64,000 nucleotides of DNA. It comes from Oreohelix idahoensis (taxonomy: Eukaryota; Mollusca; Gastropoda; Stylommatophora; Oreohelicidae). Of the stretch, positions 12,533 through 23,399 are shown in pieces. The stretch is taken from positions 62,001 through 126,000 of the forward strand of contig JAMPIV010011334.1 of assembly GCA_024509875.1 (NCBI GenBank), read 5' to 3'. The notes beneath the pieces were generated by a model. The model saw nothing but the letters and a program-made list of their open reading frames with translations. It was not told where the DNA came from and did no database searches. A program made the translations under genes and the position numbers. Each line of letters opens with the position of its first letter. Positions within the stretch are counted from its first letter, which is position 1.

Positions 12533-14699
12533 TTATGGAAATAAATTTCTTATATCCGTAGCTTCAGGGTGTCTGTTCTCTTCCGTCTCATCTCCCCCCT
12601 CCGTCTCTCTCCAATTCCTACTCAAATCTACTCCCAAAGTTTCCTTTCTCTGGAATGTCTCCCATGCGCGCTTGAAAGAGCGTCGCCGCTTCTTACATTT
12701 TTGAAAGATTCTGTGTGATTGCAGTGGAATTTCCCTGCCACTGTCGACATCTTCGTCAGTTTTGGCGATCGTCAGGAGATGTTCGGAGGTTGGCACCGGT
12801 CTTTCCAAGAATCTCTTTAACAGATTTAAATGGAAAACCTTCTCCTTTCCTTTAATAGAGATCTGGTATTTAGCCTTAGAAATCTTTTTCAGGACGGTAA
12901 ACTGCCCTTGCCATCCGATCCTCAGTTGGTTGTTTCCGGTAGGGAGTAACACAAAACTTTCTCTCCTGCTTCCAGTTCTCTTTCTTTCGCGACTTTCCTA
13001 TATCGGTTAGCGTGCTTTGTGCGTGCTCGCTTAAAGTTAGTCGTTGCTAGGTCCCATCCTATATTCAACCTTTCCTTTAAATCCGAAACATATTTACTTG
13101 CTGAGACAACTGTCTCATCAGCCTTCTGGTCTGTCAGCAACCAAAGTAAGGCTTCGAGCGGGCCCTTAGTGGGTCTGCCGAATAAAAGCGTGGCAGGCGG
13201 AAATCCTGTGGACGTATGAGGAGATTCTCTGTAGCCAAATAAAGCTGCAGGAATACAAAGATCCCAATCGTCAGGTTTCTCTTGTGCCAGTTTACTTAGC
13301 ATCATGTTGAGGTTTCAATTAACACGTTCCACGAGCCAATTTCCGGCCGGAGTATAAGGCTTTATGTAGATGTGTTGGTTCCTCAAGATCTTAACGATCT
13401 CATCCATCATCGGGTTTCGGTATGGAGATCCGTTATCCGTCAACACTTGCTGAGGGAATCTCAACCGAGTGAAAATCTACACGAAGGCTTCTGCGACATG
13501 CTTGGCATCTGCGCATGTTAGCGAGATAGCTTCTGCCCATAAAGTGCATGTGTCGACTAAGGTCAGGATATACCTGTTCCTGTTTTTAGTCCTTTCTAAG
13601 GGTACTAAAATGTCGATCACAACCCGTTCGAATGGTGTTCCCACTATTGGCATTTCACCCATGTGGACTGGGGGTGTCCGTTGCTTAGGTGGTACACGTT
13701 GGCACTGGGTACAGGATTTGACATGCCTGATAATATCAGTGTTTACTCCTGGCCACCAGTAATGAGTATTTATCCGTTGGTTTGATGCGTTCTGTCCCAT
13801 ATGTCCGCTGAAGGGAAGAGAGTGCCCCATTTCTAGGATTTGGCTTCTGTACTGTTTCGGTACTAGGAGCTGGTTGTAACTTTGGTCAGGCTTGCCCGTT
13901 CTGCGATAAAGTACGCCATCCTTAGAAAAAATGTCCCCGTGGTGTCTGGGTTCCTTAGCCATGGGCAGTTTCCTAAAGCAGGGTGCCAAAGTAGGGTCCT
14001 TTTGTTGCGCTTCTTTAAGTTCCATAGGTAACAAATTAGGCGCAGGCTCCCGTTCCTTCTTGGTTTGCCCTCTTGTAGTTACTGCTGCCACAATCGGCTC
14101 TTTCGGTTTCCCAATAAACACGTATCTACCGCCAAGTATTAATGGGTAGATGGGGTCATCCATAACAGCCGCTTTGATCACGCCTCTGACAAACTCAGAG
14201 TGGATCTCCACCAGTGCGATGGGAAGAGCTGTAGGTGCCTCACTCTTAAGAACTCCACAAAGTTCGATGGCCTCTCCTGTCTCTTGACCGGGTTTAACCA
14301 GGTGTCTGGAAACAATGCAATCATAAGAAAGCCCCGTGTCAAATAAACAAAAAGTTTGAGAACCGTTCAATATAACAGTATCTCGCGTAGACGGTCTGTC
14401 TCCCTCTACAGGTTGGGAATCACTGTCAATAATTTCGCCTTGCGAGAATGTTAGCAAGCATCCGATGCGTTTAGGCTCGGTGTGCTCACCCTGATCATTA
14501 GTCCCGTGCGCAGGGGTTTTCCCTTTGTCACCTTGTCCTCGCTGGCTGCGGTGACATGAAGGGCGGTCGGGTTGATCAGACTGTTTACTGTGGTTGGGGT
14601 TCTTGTTTTTGTAGAACTTGGATTTTTCTGGAGGGGGGTTTTGAGGTCTAGTTTCTCTATGGTTATTCTGATTAGAAGCATGAGAAGATTGGTCTAGAT
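12533..14699 (-). pseudogene. LTR-A protease-integrase region, broken
   Basis: Reading leftward, an aspartic protease motif LFDTG lies near 14333-14348. It is followed by the integrase zinc-binding region (H-x3-H near 13800 to C-x2-C near 13690), the catalytic core and a C-terminal region ending near 12800. Core residues are visible: D in VVIDILVPL (about 13610), D in TDNG (about 13435) and E in LVERVN (about 13330). The core is cut by an in-frame TAG at 13477-13479 and a TGA near 13306-13308. A frameshift lies near 12945-12955, just before the segment GNNQLRIGWQGQ. No RT follows; the frame ends in a basic tail and then the LTR. In Ty3/gypsy elements these proteins process Gag-Pol and insert cDNA; here they are dead. 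Confidence 0.88.
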
Positions 14700-15726
14700 T
14701 ATTCTTTCGAAAATGCTCTTCTGTCGGTTTACGTTTTGTGGCCGGTAGTTCAGCCAGCACATTGTGATATCGCTCAGACTTTTCCAAAATGTCTTCAAGC
14801 TTTTCTGCACCTTGCTCAGCTAGAAATCTCCGGGTGTCAGCAGACAAAGTGTTCTTTATTTGTTCTGTTATAACAAATTCCTCAAGACCTTCATAGGTAG
14901 AGGGGAGCTGTGAAAGCTCAAGGCACTTTGTCAAATATCCCTTTAAACGACACGAGAACTGCTGAAAAGTTTCAGAGCTCTCCTTCCTGCTGTTGCGAAA
15001 CAGTTGCAAAAAATTGCAAGCATTCATTTCAAAGCGCTTCAGTAACGCTTTCTTCTACACATCATAGTTGTCTTGTTGGCTGCTTTCCAGTTTGGCGTAA
15101 ACATCTTACGCACTGCTTTTCAACGCCTGAGAAAGCTTCATATTCCAACGCGACCTCTCTAAACAGTACAGAGTTGCATTTTTCTCAAATTTTTCTAGAT
15201 ACGTGTCAATCTTCTCATTAGGACAAGGGAAAGATTCTAGAGAAAAAGACAAAGCAGTGAGATGAGTAGATTGTGTGCTAGGAGGATCAGTTACAGAGGA
15301 ATGAGAAGAAGACTCTCCATTGCTGGAGATAGAGGCAGCACCACGACTTTGGAATTCTAGAGTTTTAAGAGCCAATTCATGCTGTCTATATTCCCTCTCC
15401 TTCTCATGCTGTCTCTCCCTCTCCTTCTCTCTTTCCTCATGCTGTCTCTCCTTCTCCTTCTCTCTTTCCAAATGCTGTCTCTCCTTCTCTCTTTCGTTTG
15501 CCCTACGGATTTCCATTTCTTCATTCCTCTTCGTCTGCTCTAAAGCTTCGGCTGCTTCTTCCTTCCTCCTAGCTTCTACTTCTTTCTTCTCCGCTGCTTT
15601 TTCCTTCTGCTCCACATCGTATCTCTCAAGTTCGTCTCTGACAAAAGCTTTCGCTTCGTCGCCGTCCAGTACCTCTTCCATTGCTTCCTGTCTGAGCATC
15701 TGTCTAAGCTTCGCCCTCTTTGCCAT
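14700..15726 (-). pseudogene. LTR-A Gag, interrupted by two stop codons
   Basis: The frame opens with ATG at 15724-15726. The first 120 or so residues are an E/K/R-rich helix with near-repeats such as REKEKERQHEE, and a SCAN/Gag-like capsid segment follows (motifs CLERSRWNMKLSQAL and ETFQQFSCRLKGYL). Two in-frame stops, TAA near 15106-15108 and TAG near 15058-15060, interrupt the capsid, and the same frame reopens at 15027 and runs on into protease and integrase. No clear CCHC knuckle is visible. Gag would form the particle that packages element RNA. The start matches the pattern in LTR-B and LTR-C, where an E/K/R helix also opens Gag. Confidence 0.8.
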
Positions 15727-16492
15727 AATAAATCAGTGACTGAGACTACTCAATGAAGAAAAGAAGAAAAAGGATACACTGGTTCCTACCACCTGCGAGA
15801 AAATACCAAAACAAAAGATAATATAATTTAACCTGAGATACCTCCTCCTGTAATATAGTATCTAACTATCGCTGCTATTAATCGGCAAATAAAGCACCTA
15901 ATGCAGACGACTACGCCAAATAAATGGTAGTTAAGATTACTCACTGAAAAATACGTTGCTACAGTGGAAACAAAATAATTATTGCAAAAAATTTAAAGAG
16001 AAAAAAAAATCCCTTAATTTTTAAGTCCACTACACGTTCACCCCTGAAGACAGTTACAGTAAGGGAGGCAATTAATCTGGAAGAAATAGTCCGAAACGCA
16101 CTTCTTAACTTAGTTCAAACACATTTCTGCTTCAAACCCAGTGATCGTTAGACAATCACAAACTTTACCAGCGTTTAGTATTACAAAATCAATAATTAAC
16201 ATATATTCCGACAAAATCTACCTGTAACTCAAATGTATAATGCTCAATAATGCTGTGGAAAAACAATTATTAATTGTGTGGTCAGCACGCCCATAAACAG
16301 ATCGTTAGTCTAGGGGAATAGTTATTTTTAAAAGATACAAAATCTACGAGACAATCACACTCTTTCTCTATTCCAGAATAAAGAACATAACAGACGAGCT
16401 GATATTTGACGTCTCGTCTTCCTATTCTAAATTCAAAATCCCGATAAACGAGCCCACATTTGTCGTCCTTGCTCAAGATTTTCAGTTCAATT
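15727..16492 (-). other. LTR-A 5' untranslated leader
   Basis: This lies between the primer-binding site and the Gag start on the minus strand. It contains many stops in all frames and is A/T rich. The only open frame of note (16282-16476, 64 codons) is not recognised. Packaging signals are expected in such leaders but cannot be identified by eye. Confidence 0.6.
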
Positions 16493-16510
16493 ACCGGAAA
16501 CGAGCGACCA
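16493..16510 (-). promoter_or_regulatory. LTR-A primer-binding site (putative)
   Basis: Three bases inside the 5' LTR boundary the minus strand reads TGGTCGCTCGTTTCCGGT. It begins with the TGG that pairs with a tRNA 3' CCA, as expected for minus-strand DNA priming. The tRNA species cannot be named with confidence. Confidence 0.65.
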
Positions 16511-16513
16511 TTC

Positions 16514-18954
16514 TGTCGTAGATTTGTGATAGGTGATTAAGACGTAGTTTGGTCCCTTCTGAATAGATTAGAATGAGTGACAGCCACAGTGAGAGATGAT
16601 AATAGAAATAGAGTTCCACGACTGAGATAGTAGAAATTAATAGAGGCTGTCTCTGAAATCGAGAATCTTCTCTCTTTCTCAGCTTATCTTCTACAACAGA
16701 TTTAGAGGAGTCAGACAGTCTATTGATTACATATATTAATACATATATTATTACCACTCACGTGCACACACACAATTGACGACAGTGAGACACACACACG
16801 TGGGAAAACTATAACAATGATTATATAGATATTTTGGAACACGCTGACCCGACACACTAATTAAGTTTTAGTGTTTATCAGAAAAATTCATCACAACACG
16901 TAAAAATTACATCGAGCATATACAAATAGTCATAATATCAAAAAAAATGCGACAGGAATGATAGACCCACAGTATGATCCTTTCCCTCGATGTTTAGCCC
17001 ACAGTCCTGTTAAAAGAAAAGATGATAGCCCCAAAGAGTCACGGATACATCTGCTGTAGTCTAATGATTTTCCCTTTTAAAGGTATGAACAGACTTTGAT
17101 AGTAGTATGATCTATCCTAAGGAAAATTATTGTTAGCAACAAAACTTGCATAAAGAAAATTTAAGACAGCAAAAATGGGTGCCAAAATACAACAATAAAG
17201 GAATCACTCAGTCCTGCATTCAGTCTATTCATTCAGCCGTGATCACGTGCTTTCATGCATACTTACAGCTTTAGTAGCAACTTCTGAAAACACAATTTTT
17301 AGGACATGCATATATAGAATCTTCAATGGTAGCCGTGGCCAAGGCAACCCCAGTTCCAAAAAGACGGGTTGAATTCACTGCTTCAGGGAACGTTATCTTG
17401 GTTCTACTTATTTTAGGATATCTGGTTCTGTCACATTAAATTTGTCCAGACACGAACGTTAACAGCGAGCACAGTGTCAATAGCTTAGATGTCTAGTAAT
17501 GAGGAATGTCAGGTCGGGTGTATTATCTCAGTATAGGAATTTAGTTGGTCACACCACCACTTGTCAACAGTGTCGGAAAAGTTATTGATTGTAATATCTT
17601 ACTTGCCACACAGGCTGAAAATGTACTCGAGGTTTTTCACTGGAAGAGTTAAATCAGGCTCGATGGGCCTGTTATTTCATTTAACCGTTAAAGTTCTTGT
17701 AAAGGTTATACACCAATTTTTTACGGAAAATGTTTTAGTTCTTCACAAATATTTCTCTGTACTACAACGCTGGTAGAGATGGGTCACCCCAGTTTCACTG
17801 AATAAAGAAAAACAACATATGCAATATTTATACATACTATGTACTACGGTTATAACTTATATTATAAACGGCAAGCACTGGCTTGACTTATCGTTTAAAA
17901 CTTCCCTTGAAATTAGTTATATTCATAAAATCAGTCATCATGAATTAGAAATACATACGTATTTCATCAATACTCAAGGATGAATCGGGCATTTATAATT
18001 TAGTTGAAATATTCACGACGGGTTATTAGCAGTTAAATTAAATTTATTTATAGCTGCAGGAGTTTTAAGCTAGAAATTATAATTTATTCAGCTTTCCACT
18101 GAAACACGTCAGCTAGAGAATATAACAAACTTATAAATTAATTTCTCTGCACAAAAAACTAGTTAAAATGAAATAGGCGATTTAACCCTTAATCACTCAC
18201 AAATAATACTAGATATCTAATATAATATTTACCTCCACACACACAGAACTACAGATTAATATCACGAACTAGAATCCTTCAATATAATGGTAGTCTAGAA
18301 CTCAGCAAATTGTTGCCAAGAAACTCAGAACTTTGCAATATACAAGATATTTTCTAGCACGAGTGGTCTGTCTACTGCAGATTTTGGGAGTATGAATGAA
18401 ATCACATTTCCACTCAGGGGTAGATATATGAAACAGACAAAGGATGCGCGCTATTTCAAAACCCCGCAACAGCGCCTGTCTCTCCCCTTCTCTTAACACT
18501 TCCCATAAACTCAGGCGACTAGCCATAACATGCCAAGAGTGCGTCTTCACACCTCACGCCCAGGACTGACCATAGCGCTTGAGTGTCATGGAAAACCCGA
18601 GACGAATGTCTCATTTCTGGTCGAGGCAGGTGGCAGTTTCCACACTTCGCCGAGAACTTTAGCCGAAGGAACTCGCGTGACAGATGAAAATGTAGACAAA
18701 TGTCTGTTCCTATGTCTGACCAGAGCGTCTATTCACAGTTATTCGTCTAGTGCAGTGTCTGACACATTATGTCATAAAATGCGTTCTCAGTATGAGAAAA
18801 GAAACAGGTAAACGTTAGAATGGGAAAATATATTTAGTCGCAAACGAAAGAATGCGAAAAACAGGAAAAGGATAAAGAGCGATAACAAAGCAGAGGACAA
18901 GGGTAGAAAAGAAAGAATATAGAAAATTTATTGAACATAAATCTCTATGCGACA
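16514..18954 (-). repeat. LTR-A 5' LTR (2441 bp)
   Basis: This is the second copy of the LTR-A terminal repeat, without the SINE. On the minus strand it starts TGTCGCATAG (18954) and ends CTACGACA (16514). It preserves the SINE empty site at 18125-18136. As the 5' LTR it would hold the element promoter. A diverged solo copy of the same LTR lies at 49291-51663. Confidence 0.93.
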
Positions 18955-18959
18955 CTATC

Positions 18960-19510
18960 ACAATTTACAAAAATATCTTTGAGATTATTTTTTTAGTAAT
19001 TCACTGTTGAACACCACTTTTATAGCCAGCGATAACTGCAACAGTGTCATAGTTCTGAGACGACAGTCCTCTAATTGCATTTTTTTGTCTTTTTCCAGTT
19101 GTTTCAAAATCACTTCCACAATATTTTCAGCATTCTTTTGTTTTAACTGGATAAATCCAAGGAAAGATTCTTTTATATGAATTGTTTCATCTGAAAATCA
19201 GTATCAACATAACGAACTGTTTGTGTCATTGCTCTTAATGTGCCTGATTTGGAGTAGAATAGTTGGCCTTATGGATACTGCGTAACAATTTCTAGCAAAC
19301 AGTAGAAGCCATCAGCTGAATAAATTCATTCTTCACTAAAGGAAATAAATATGGTGTTGTTCCAGGGTGTTTTTCCACATTACTGAGATGTTCTCTCTTG
19401 ACAGGATCCAAATTTTCCAACAACTTTATTAGCCTAATGAAATTTTCAATATTGCTTACTCTTCCTGTCTAACTGGCCTTTCCTTCTATACTATGCAAGC
19501 AGCTATTTAT
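18960..19510 (-). pseudogene. hAT transposase remnant, upstream portion (ZMYM1-like)
   Basis: Minus-strand translation in shifting frames gives a recognisable hAT series: NFIRLIKLLENLDPVKREHL, then NEFIQLMASTV, then TQTVRYVDTDF, then ESFLGFIQLKQKNAENI, then DCR/SQNYDTVAVIAGYKSGVQQ, then IFVNC. At least two frameshifts and several stops interrupt it. The last codons run to the edge of the LTR-A insertion and resume at 9739. These motifs match the catalytic region of ZMYM1-like hAT transposases as known from animal genomes. No terminal inverted repeats were found, so the element ends are not defined. Confidence 0.72.
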
Positions 19511-19965
19511 AAAAGTCTGGAAATCCCTCCCTTTGTGATTATCAATATTGTTGATCTCCATGCTTCAGAATCATACAGTAAGAAGATTGTCATAGTCAAA
19601 AACAAACAGAATTTCTACAAACAGAGCATATATTAGACAACGTAATATCTTGAATTTAGCATTCATACTCTTCGACATTTGCTGAGGGAGACTGAGCACC
19701 TATGGGTTTGCCCGGAGTGCAATGAGGTCGATTCTGTTTAACAATAACAATAACAAAATTTATAGATTTGAAAACAGTCAAAACATAACAGCACTAGGGT
19801 GGAAAGATGTTGAGAGATTAGTCCTCCTACGGCAATGTGCATACCATGAAAAAAAAAACAGAAGAGGAAAACAGAAAGAAGAGGAACTTTCTTCAACATG
19901 CAGGACGTTTAAATCAGAAGGACAGCAAACTGGCTGTACAGCAGATATATTTCGTTCAATATAAT

Positions 19966-20005
<40 letters not shown>

Positions 20006-20886
20006 ATGCGTACACTTAAGCGTGCGTTGAGATCACGTGGATGCATTGTTTCTCTAATAATATAAGAAGTAATAATAGAGTAGGAACTTTCTATCTGACA
20101 CTGACAGTAAACGATCTATGACAGACAGCAGTCCCACAATTTCATTTAATGCCATATCCGCATAGAGCCCTACAATTATTTTTAGGAAATTCTGCTCAAT
20201 TATCAATGCATACTGATCGCTCCTAGAATTAGCGCCTGTCGGAACTAGACATCTAAAGATTATGTTTTGTCAGTTAATCGTAAACGGTTGAAATAACTCC
20301 AAGAATAATGACACTTGTGTGGTAACGATTGATTTGAATTCTGCTAACATCACATGGCAGCCAGCCAACATGCTCTACACCAAATTATACACTTTCGACG
20401 AATGAACAGTATGATGAAATGATGTGGGTCATACGAAATCTATACAAGGAAGTATATGATAACGTTTGGGAAAAAAAAAACTAAAATATTCTTGCAGAGA
20501 ATAATAATTCATTATCATGTCTGTGATGCAAGGCCTATGTGTAAAAATTGTTAATCATGAAACAGTGAGTATATTTAAGTGATCCTCTTTAGTCTTATGC
20601 TTAGATTCCAGTGACTATCACGCAATCGACACTTAATGTTTGAGCTGGGTCTTAACAATAACAAATATAACAAACTGAAATTTGTACTTTATGATCGCAA
20701 ATAATTTAACATAACTTAATAGAGCGTTTGACTAATTTGTACTGTATATAGTTTATTACGCTTCTTTCACAGAGAGTCCCATCTTGTGCGAAAATACAGA
20801 TATCGTTCGTTGTTTTAAGGCTGATGGCCTTTTCTAACATGTCCATTTTGCCAGTGTGTCATTATTGCCCCTTTTCTGTATACCTC
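19511..20886. other. Unassigned spacer with a CA microsatellite
   Basis: A dinucleotide (CA)n run lies at about 19968-20000. Short open frames overlapping it (60-80 codons, for example 19722-19964) are low complexity or unrecognised. The rest shows no gene-like or repeat-like feature apart from its abrupt end at the LTR-B1 boundary. Confidence 0.6.
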
Positions 20887-21814
20887 TGTCGTGGAATATT
20901 CTAATCCACATATATAAATTATCAAGTAAATATAAAGCCTAATAAATACATATAATAAATAAAGGAAGAAGAATGGTAAAGAACAGTGCTGTCACAATGA
21001 ATGTACTCGAAATCCCCTTGTTTTCTACTGCGTATGCAAATTGTAACGTTTCACGTTGATATTAAAGGCCTTCTGCAACATACACGCGTTTCCCAAACAC
21101 ACAATAAAATGTGCTGCCTTTCTAAGAAAAACCTTGAAATATGCAAGTTGACCTAAATTTTAAATTCCATTCATGTCTTTTTCTACACTATGTTACCAAG
21201 ATCAAAAGACAGATGGACAAAAGGATAGCGAGAAGGGAGAGGCAGAAAGCCGAACACTAAACACGCTTCGCGCGATACACAAATGCTGCCATCACGCGTG
21301 TAAGACTACAAGCACTAACTTTTCGGACGGACAGTCTTCCCAGAGTTAGGTTTTAAAATCATAAAAAACGCTTATTAGGAAAGATAACAATAGATGGGTT
21401 TACGGTTGAAAACATAACAGTACCCAGACAGCACATCTTCGAAACAGGAGGTAGAAAATACATATTTTGAACGCAGCCACGTAGCTCTTTTAAATTTGGA
21501 TATTTGGGTTCCTTAGGGCTTGCTGACAAAGAATATGTAAAACGTTACGCAAATAGTCCAGGAATTAATAAATTATACCAAAAATAAAATAGTGGGGATG
21601 CCTGACAGCATGGAATCATTTCTGCTCATAAAATTTTTTTATAACGTGTTTGAAAAAAATCTTACGTTACAGAATTAGCCTACCATGTAAACTCCAAATT
21701 GATTGGAGCGCAACAAATGAAAGACTAACCACGATTGGTCGGGCTATAAATACTATCTTTCGTTGTTAGGGGAGACGTGAAAAGGTAACATTTTTTTCAA
21801 ACACTTGTCGAAAC

Positions 21815-21872
21815 GTGGCCTCATTGGCTAGACTCGCTGATATACTCACTTAGGAGCGTTAGTTCGAGACCA
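21815..21872 (+). promoter_or_regulatory. tRNA-like A/B-box segment inside the LTR-B LTR
   Basis: The string TGGCCTCATTGG resembles a pol III A box. About 34 bases later TAGTTCGAGACC resembles a B box, so the pair has tRNA-like spacing. The same segment occurs at about 28119-28175 and, inverted, at about 53311-53367 and 59975-60035. It may be a tRNA-derived sequence captured by an ancestral LTR or a chance match. No cloverleaf with a convincing acceptor stem was found, so it is not called a tRNA gene. Confidence 0.4.
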
Positions 21873-22382
21873 CTAGTGCAAATAATCTTGATAAAGCAAC
21901 AGTGCGTTGAAGCCAGCTCATATTTGTGTTAAATAAAAGCCTGGAACATAAGCAGATGGGAATTTGTGCCAGTAAATTGTGCCAGAATTCATTGCTAATC
22001 AACGTATCTGTGTTTATTTCCATGAAATTGTGGTGAGCTTGAACCATTCAGTATCTTTTAATGAAAATTGAATGTAAATTGTTAATTTATGCCTGTATAT
22101 ATATGTGTAGTTCAGTGGCAAACAGGAGATAAAGCCTATAATGCTCCAGCCTGAACAGAGGGTGTCGGAGGGAAGTAAAACGGCATGGAATGGCCAAATA
22201 GTACACTGACACCTGGATGATTGATTAGACAGAAATAATGCTGGAAGTGCAGAGGCGTAGTGACCATTAAGGAGGGTAATGCTGTTATAAAGTATTTCAG
22301 ATGAAGCTGACAGTTGGCCTAACGCTCTGAACTCAATGTTTGTGTTGTATTGTGCTCAGTGTAGAACTAGAGTATCAATTAG

Positions 22383-22649
22383 TTATGAAGTAGAAGGTAC
22401 ATCCTTCTTGTTTACAGGGACCGTGGTCTTGATGGTACTGAGCAGCACCTGGTCAGAGCTTTGCTGAATCCAGAGTCGGACAGCATACTCCTTGGTCTTT
22501 TTAGCTATCAGTGAGGTGTCTCCAGAGCCCAGAGGAGAATTCGAGCAGAGGAGTCCTTCCCTGCCGCCATCACGCAAGATAAGCTGATTTGGCCAGCTGA
22601 GCTCAACATTATGTCCCCTCATCTTGAAATGACTTTGTAAAAATAACAT
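22383..22649 (-). CDS. Antisense 88-codon ORF in the LTR-B1 5' LTR, function unknown
   Basis: This open frame runs opposite to the element. It has the features KMRGHNVELSWPNQ, GLLCSNSPLGSGD and YAVRLWIQQSSDQ and ends KKDVPSTS. It is not recognised. The same frame stays open, with only two to five residue changes, at 28691-28957, 52535-52801 and 59200-59466. Just upstream on the same strand a 37-codon frame with a hydrophobic, signal-peptide-like start (MTSIVCLLGLVLEM) ends a few bases into this one in another frame. Conservation may simply reflect the youth of the LTRs, so protein status is uncertain. Confidence 0.35.
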   Translation of the reverse strand: MLFLQSHFKMRGHNVELSWPNQLILRDGGREGLLCSNSPLGSGDTSLIAKKTKEYAVRLWIQQSSDQVLLSTIKTTVPVNKKDVPSTS

Positions 22650-23291
22650 TCAGAGGGGAATTTAATTGTCTTAATATCAGGAACTGAGAACATCTCCAAT
22701 ACTAGTCCCAAAAGACAAACTATTGAAGTCATGATGACAAATACCAACAGAGCTTGAACAAAACAAAACCAGTATTACCTCATATTACCACTACACAACT
22801 GACACACATAGGATATTTTAATAATATATGTCACTACAATATTCATATTGATAAAGTCTGTACATATACTTGTAATTAAAATTGATTGTGATTCCTGGTT
22901 CCTTTGTATTTGAATCAGGACACATATACCTTTATGATAACCATGAATACATATTGTTATTTGAAAAGTTATCAGTGACTCCTTAAGATATTCTCATAGA
23001 GTGTTATATGTATGTGAGTGTCACAGTGTTGTCAAGAGTAGTGGATTAAATTAAATTGTTTATCTGTCTGTTGTTGTGACTTACACTTCATCATACACAT
23101 ACCCTAGACACATAACGTAGTCATCACACTATTCCAGAATAATTCTGACTGAGATATATAGATATGTGGTAGCAAGTAAGGTTATCTATAATACACTACT
23201 CTTAATAGATATAGATACCTTCACAGCTGATCTCAGTCAGTACACTAAGTCCCCTATAAATATTTATAACATCCCACTTCACCACATATAT

Positions 23292-23309
23292 TGGGGTCTC
23301 GCTCTTGGG
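23292..23309 (+). promoter_or_regulatory. LTR-B1 primer-binding site (putative)
   Basis: Five bases (TATAT) after the 5' LTR, the sequence TGGGGTCTCGCTCTTGGG begins with the TGG expected to pair with a tRNA CCA end. The identical string occurs on the minus strand in LTR-B2 (58540-58557). The primer tRNA is not identified. Confidence 0.65.
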
Positions 23310-23399
23310 ATTTTGAATCTTTCCCTATTAAATTGTCCATTAGATATATTTAGAGATTAAATTGTTGGTTAGACATTGTAGAAATTTACCTGATAGACA

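Larger units (their letters stand above)
9735..18959 (-). mobile_element. LTR-A: Gmr1-type Ty3/gypsy element lacking RT/RNase H
   Basis: Two long direct repeats (9740-12490 and 16514-18954) bracket a 4.0-kb interior with Gag, protease and integrase read on the minus strand. On that strand both LTRs start TGTCGCATAG and end CTACGACA. The whole unit is flanked by a perfect 5-bp duplication CTATC (9735-9739 and 18955-18959), so it is a complete insertion. The interior ends soon after the integrase C-terminal region, where RT and RNase H would follow in a Gmr1-type element, so about 1.5 kb is missing. In-frame stops and a frameshift show that it is inactive. The insertion site lies in a hAT transposase pseudogene. 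Confidence 0.92.
20887..23286 (+). repeat. LTR-B1 5' LTR (2400 bp)
   Basis: Direct repeat of 27172-29595 with TG...CA ends. It is unusually long for an LTR. It contains a tRNA-like A/B-box segment (21815-21872) and, on the opposite strand, an 88-codon open frame (22383-22649) that is conserved in all four LTR-B copies in the window. Confidence 0.93.

Noticed and set aside
21815..21872. Functional tRNA gene
   Set aside because: Only A- and B-box-like strings were found. No convincing acceptor stem or anticodon arm was seen, and it lies inside a multi-copy LTR.
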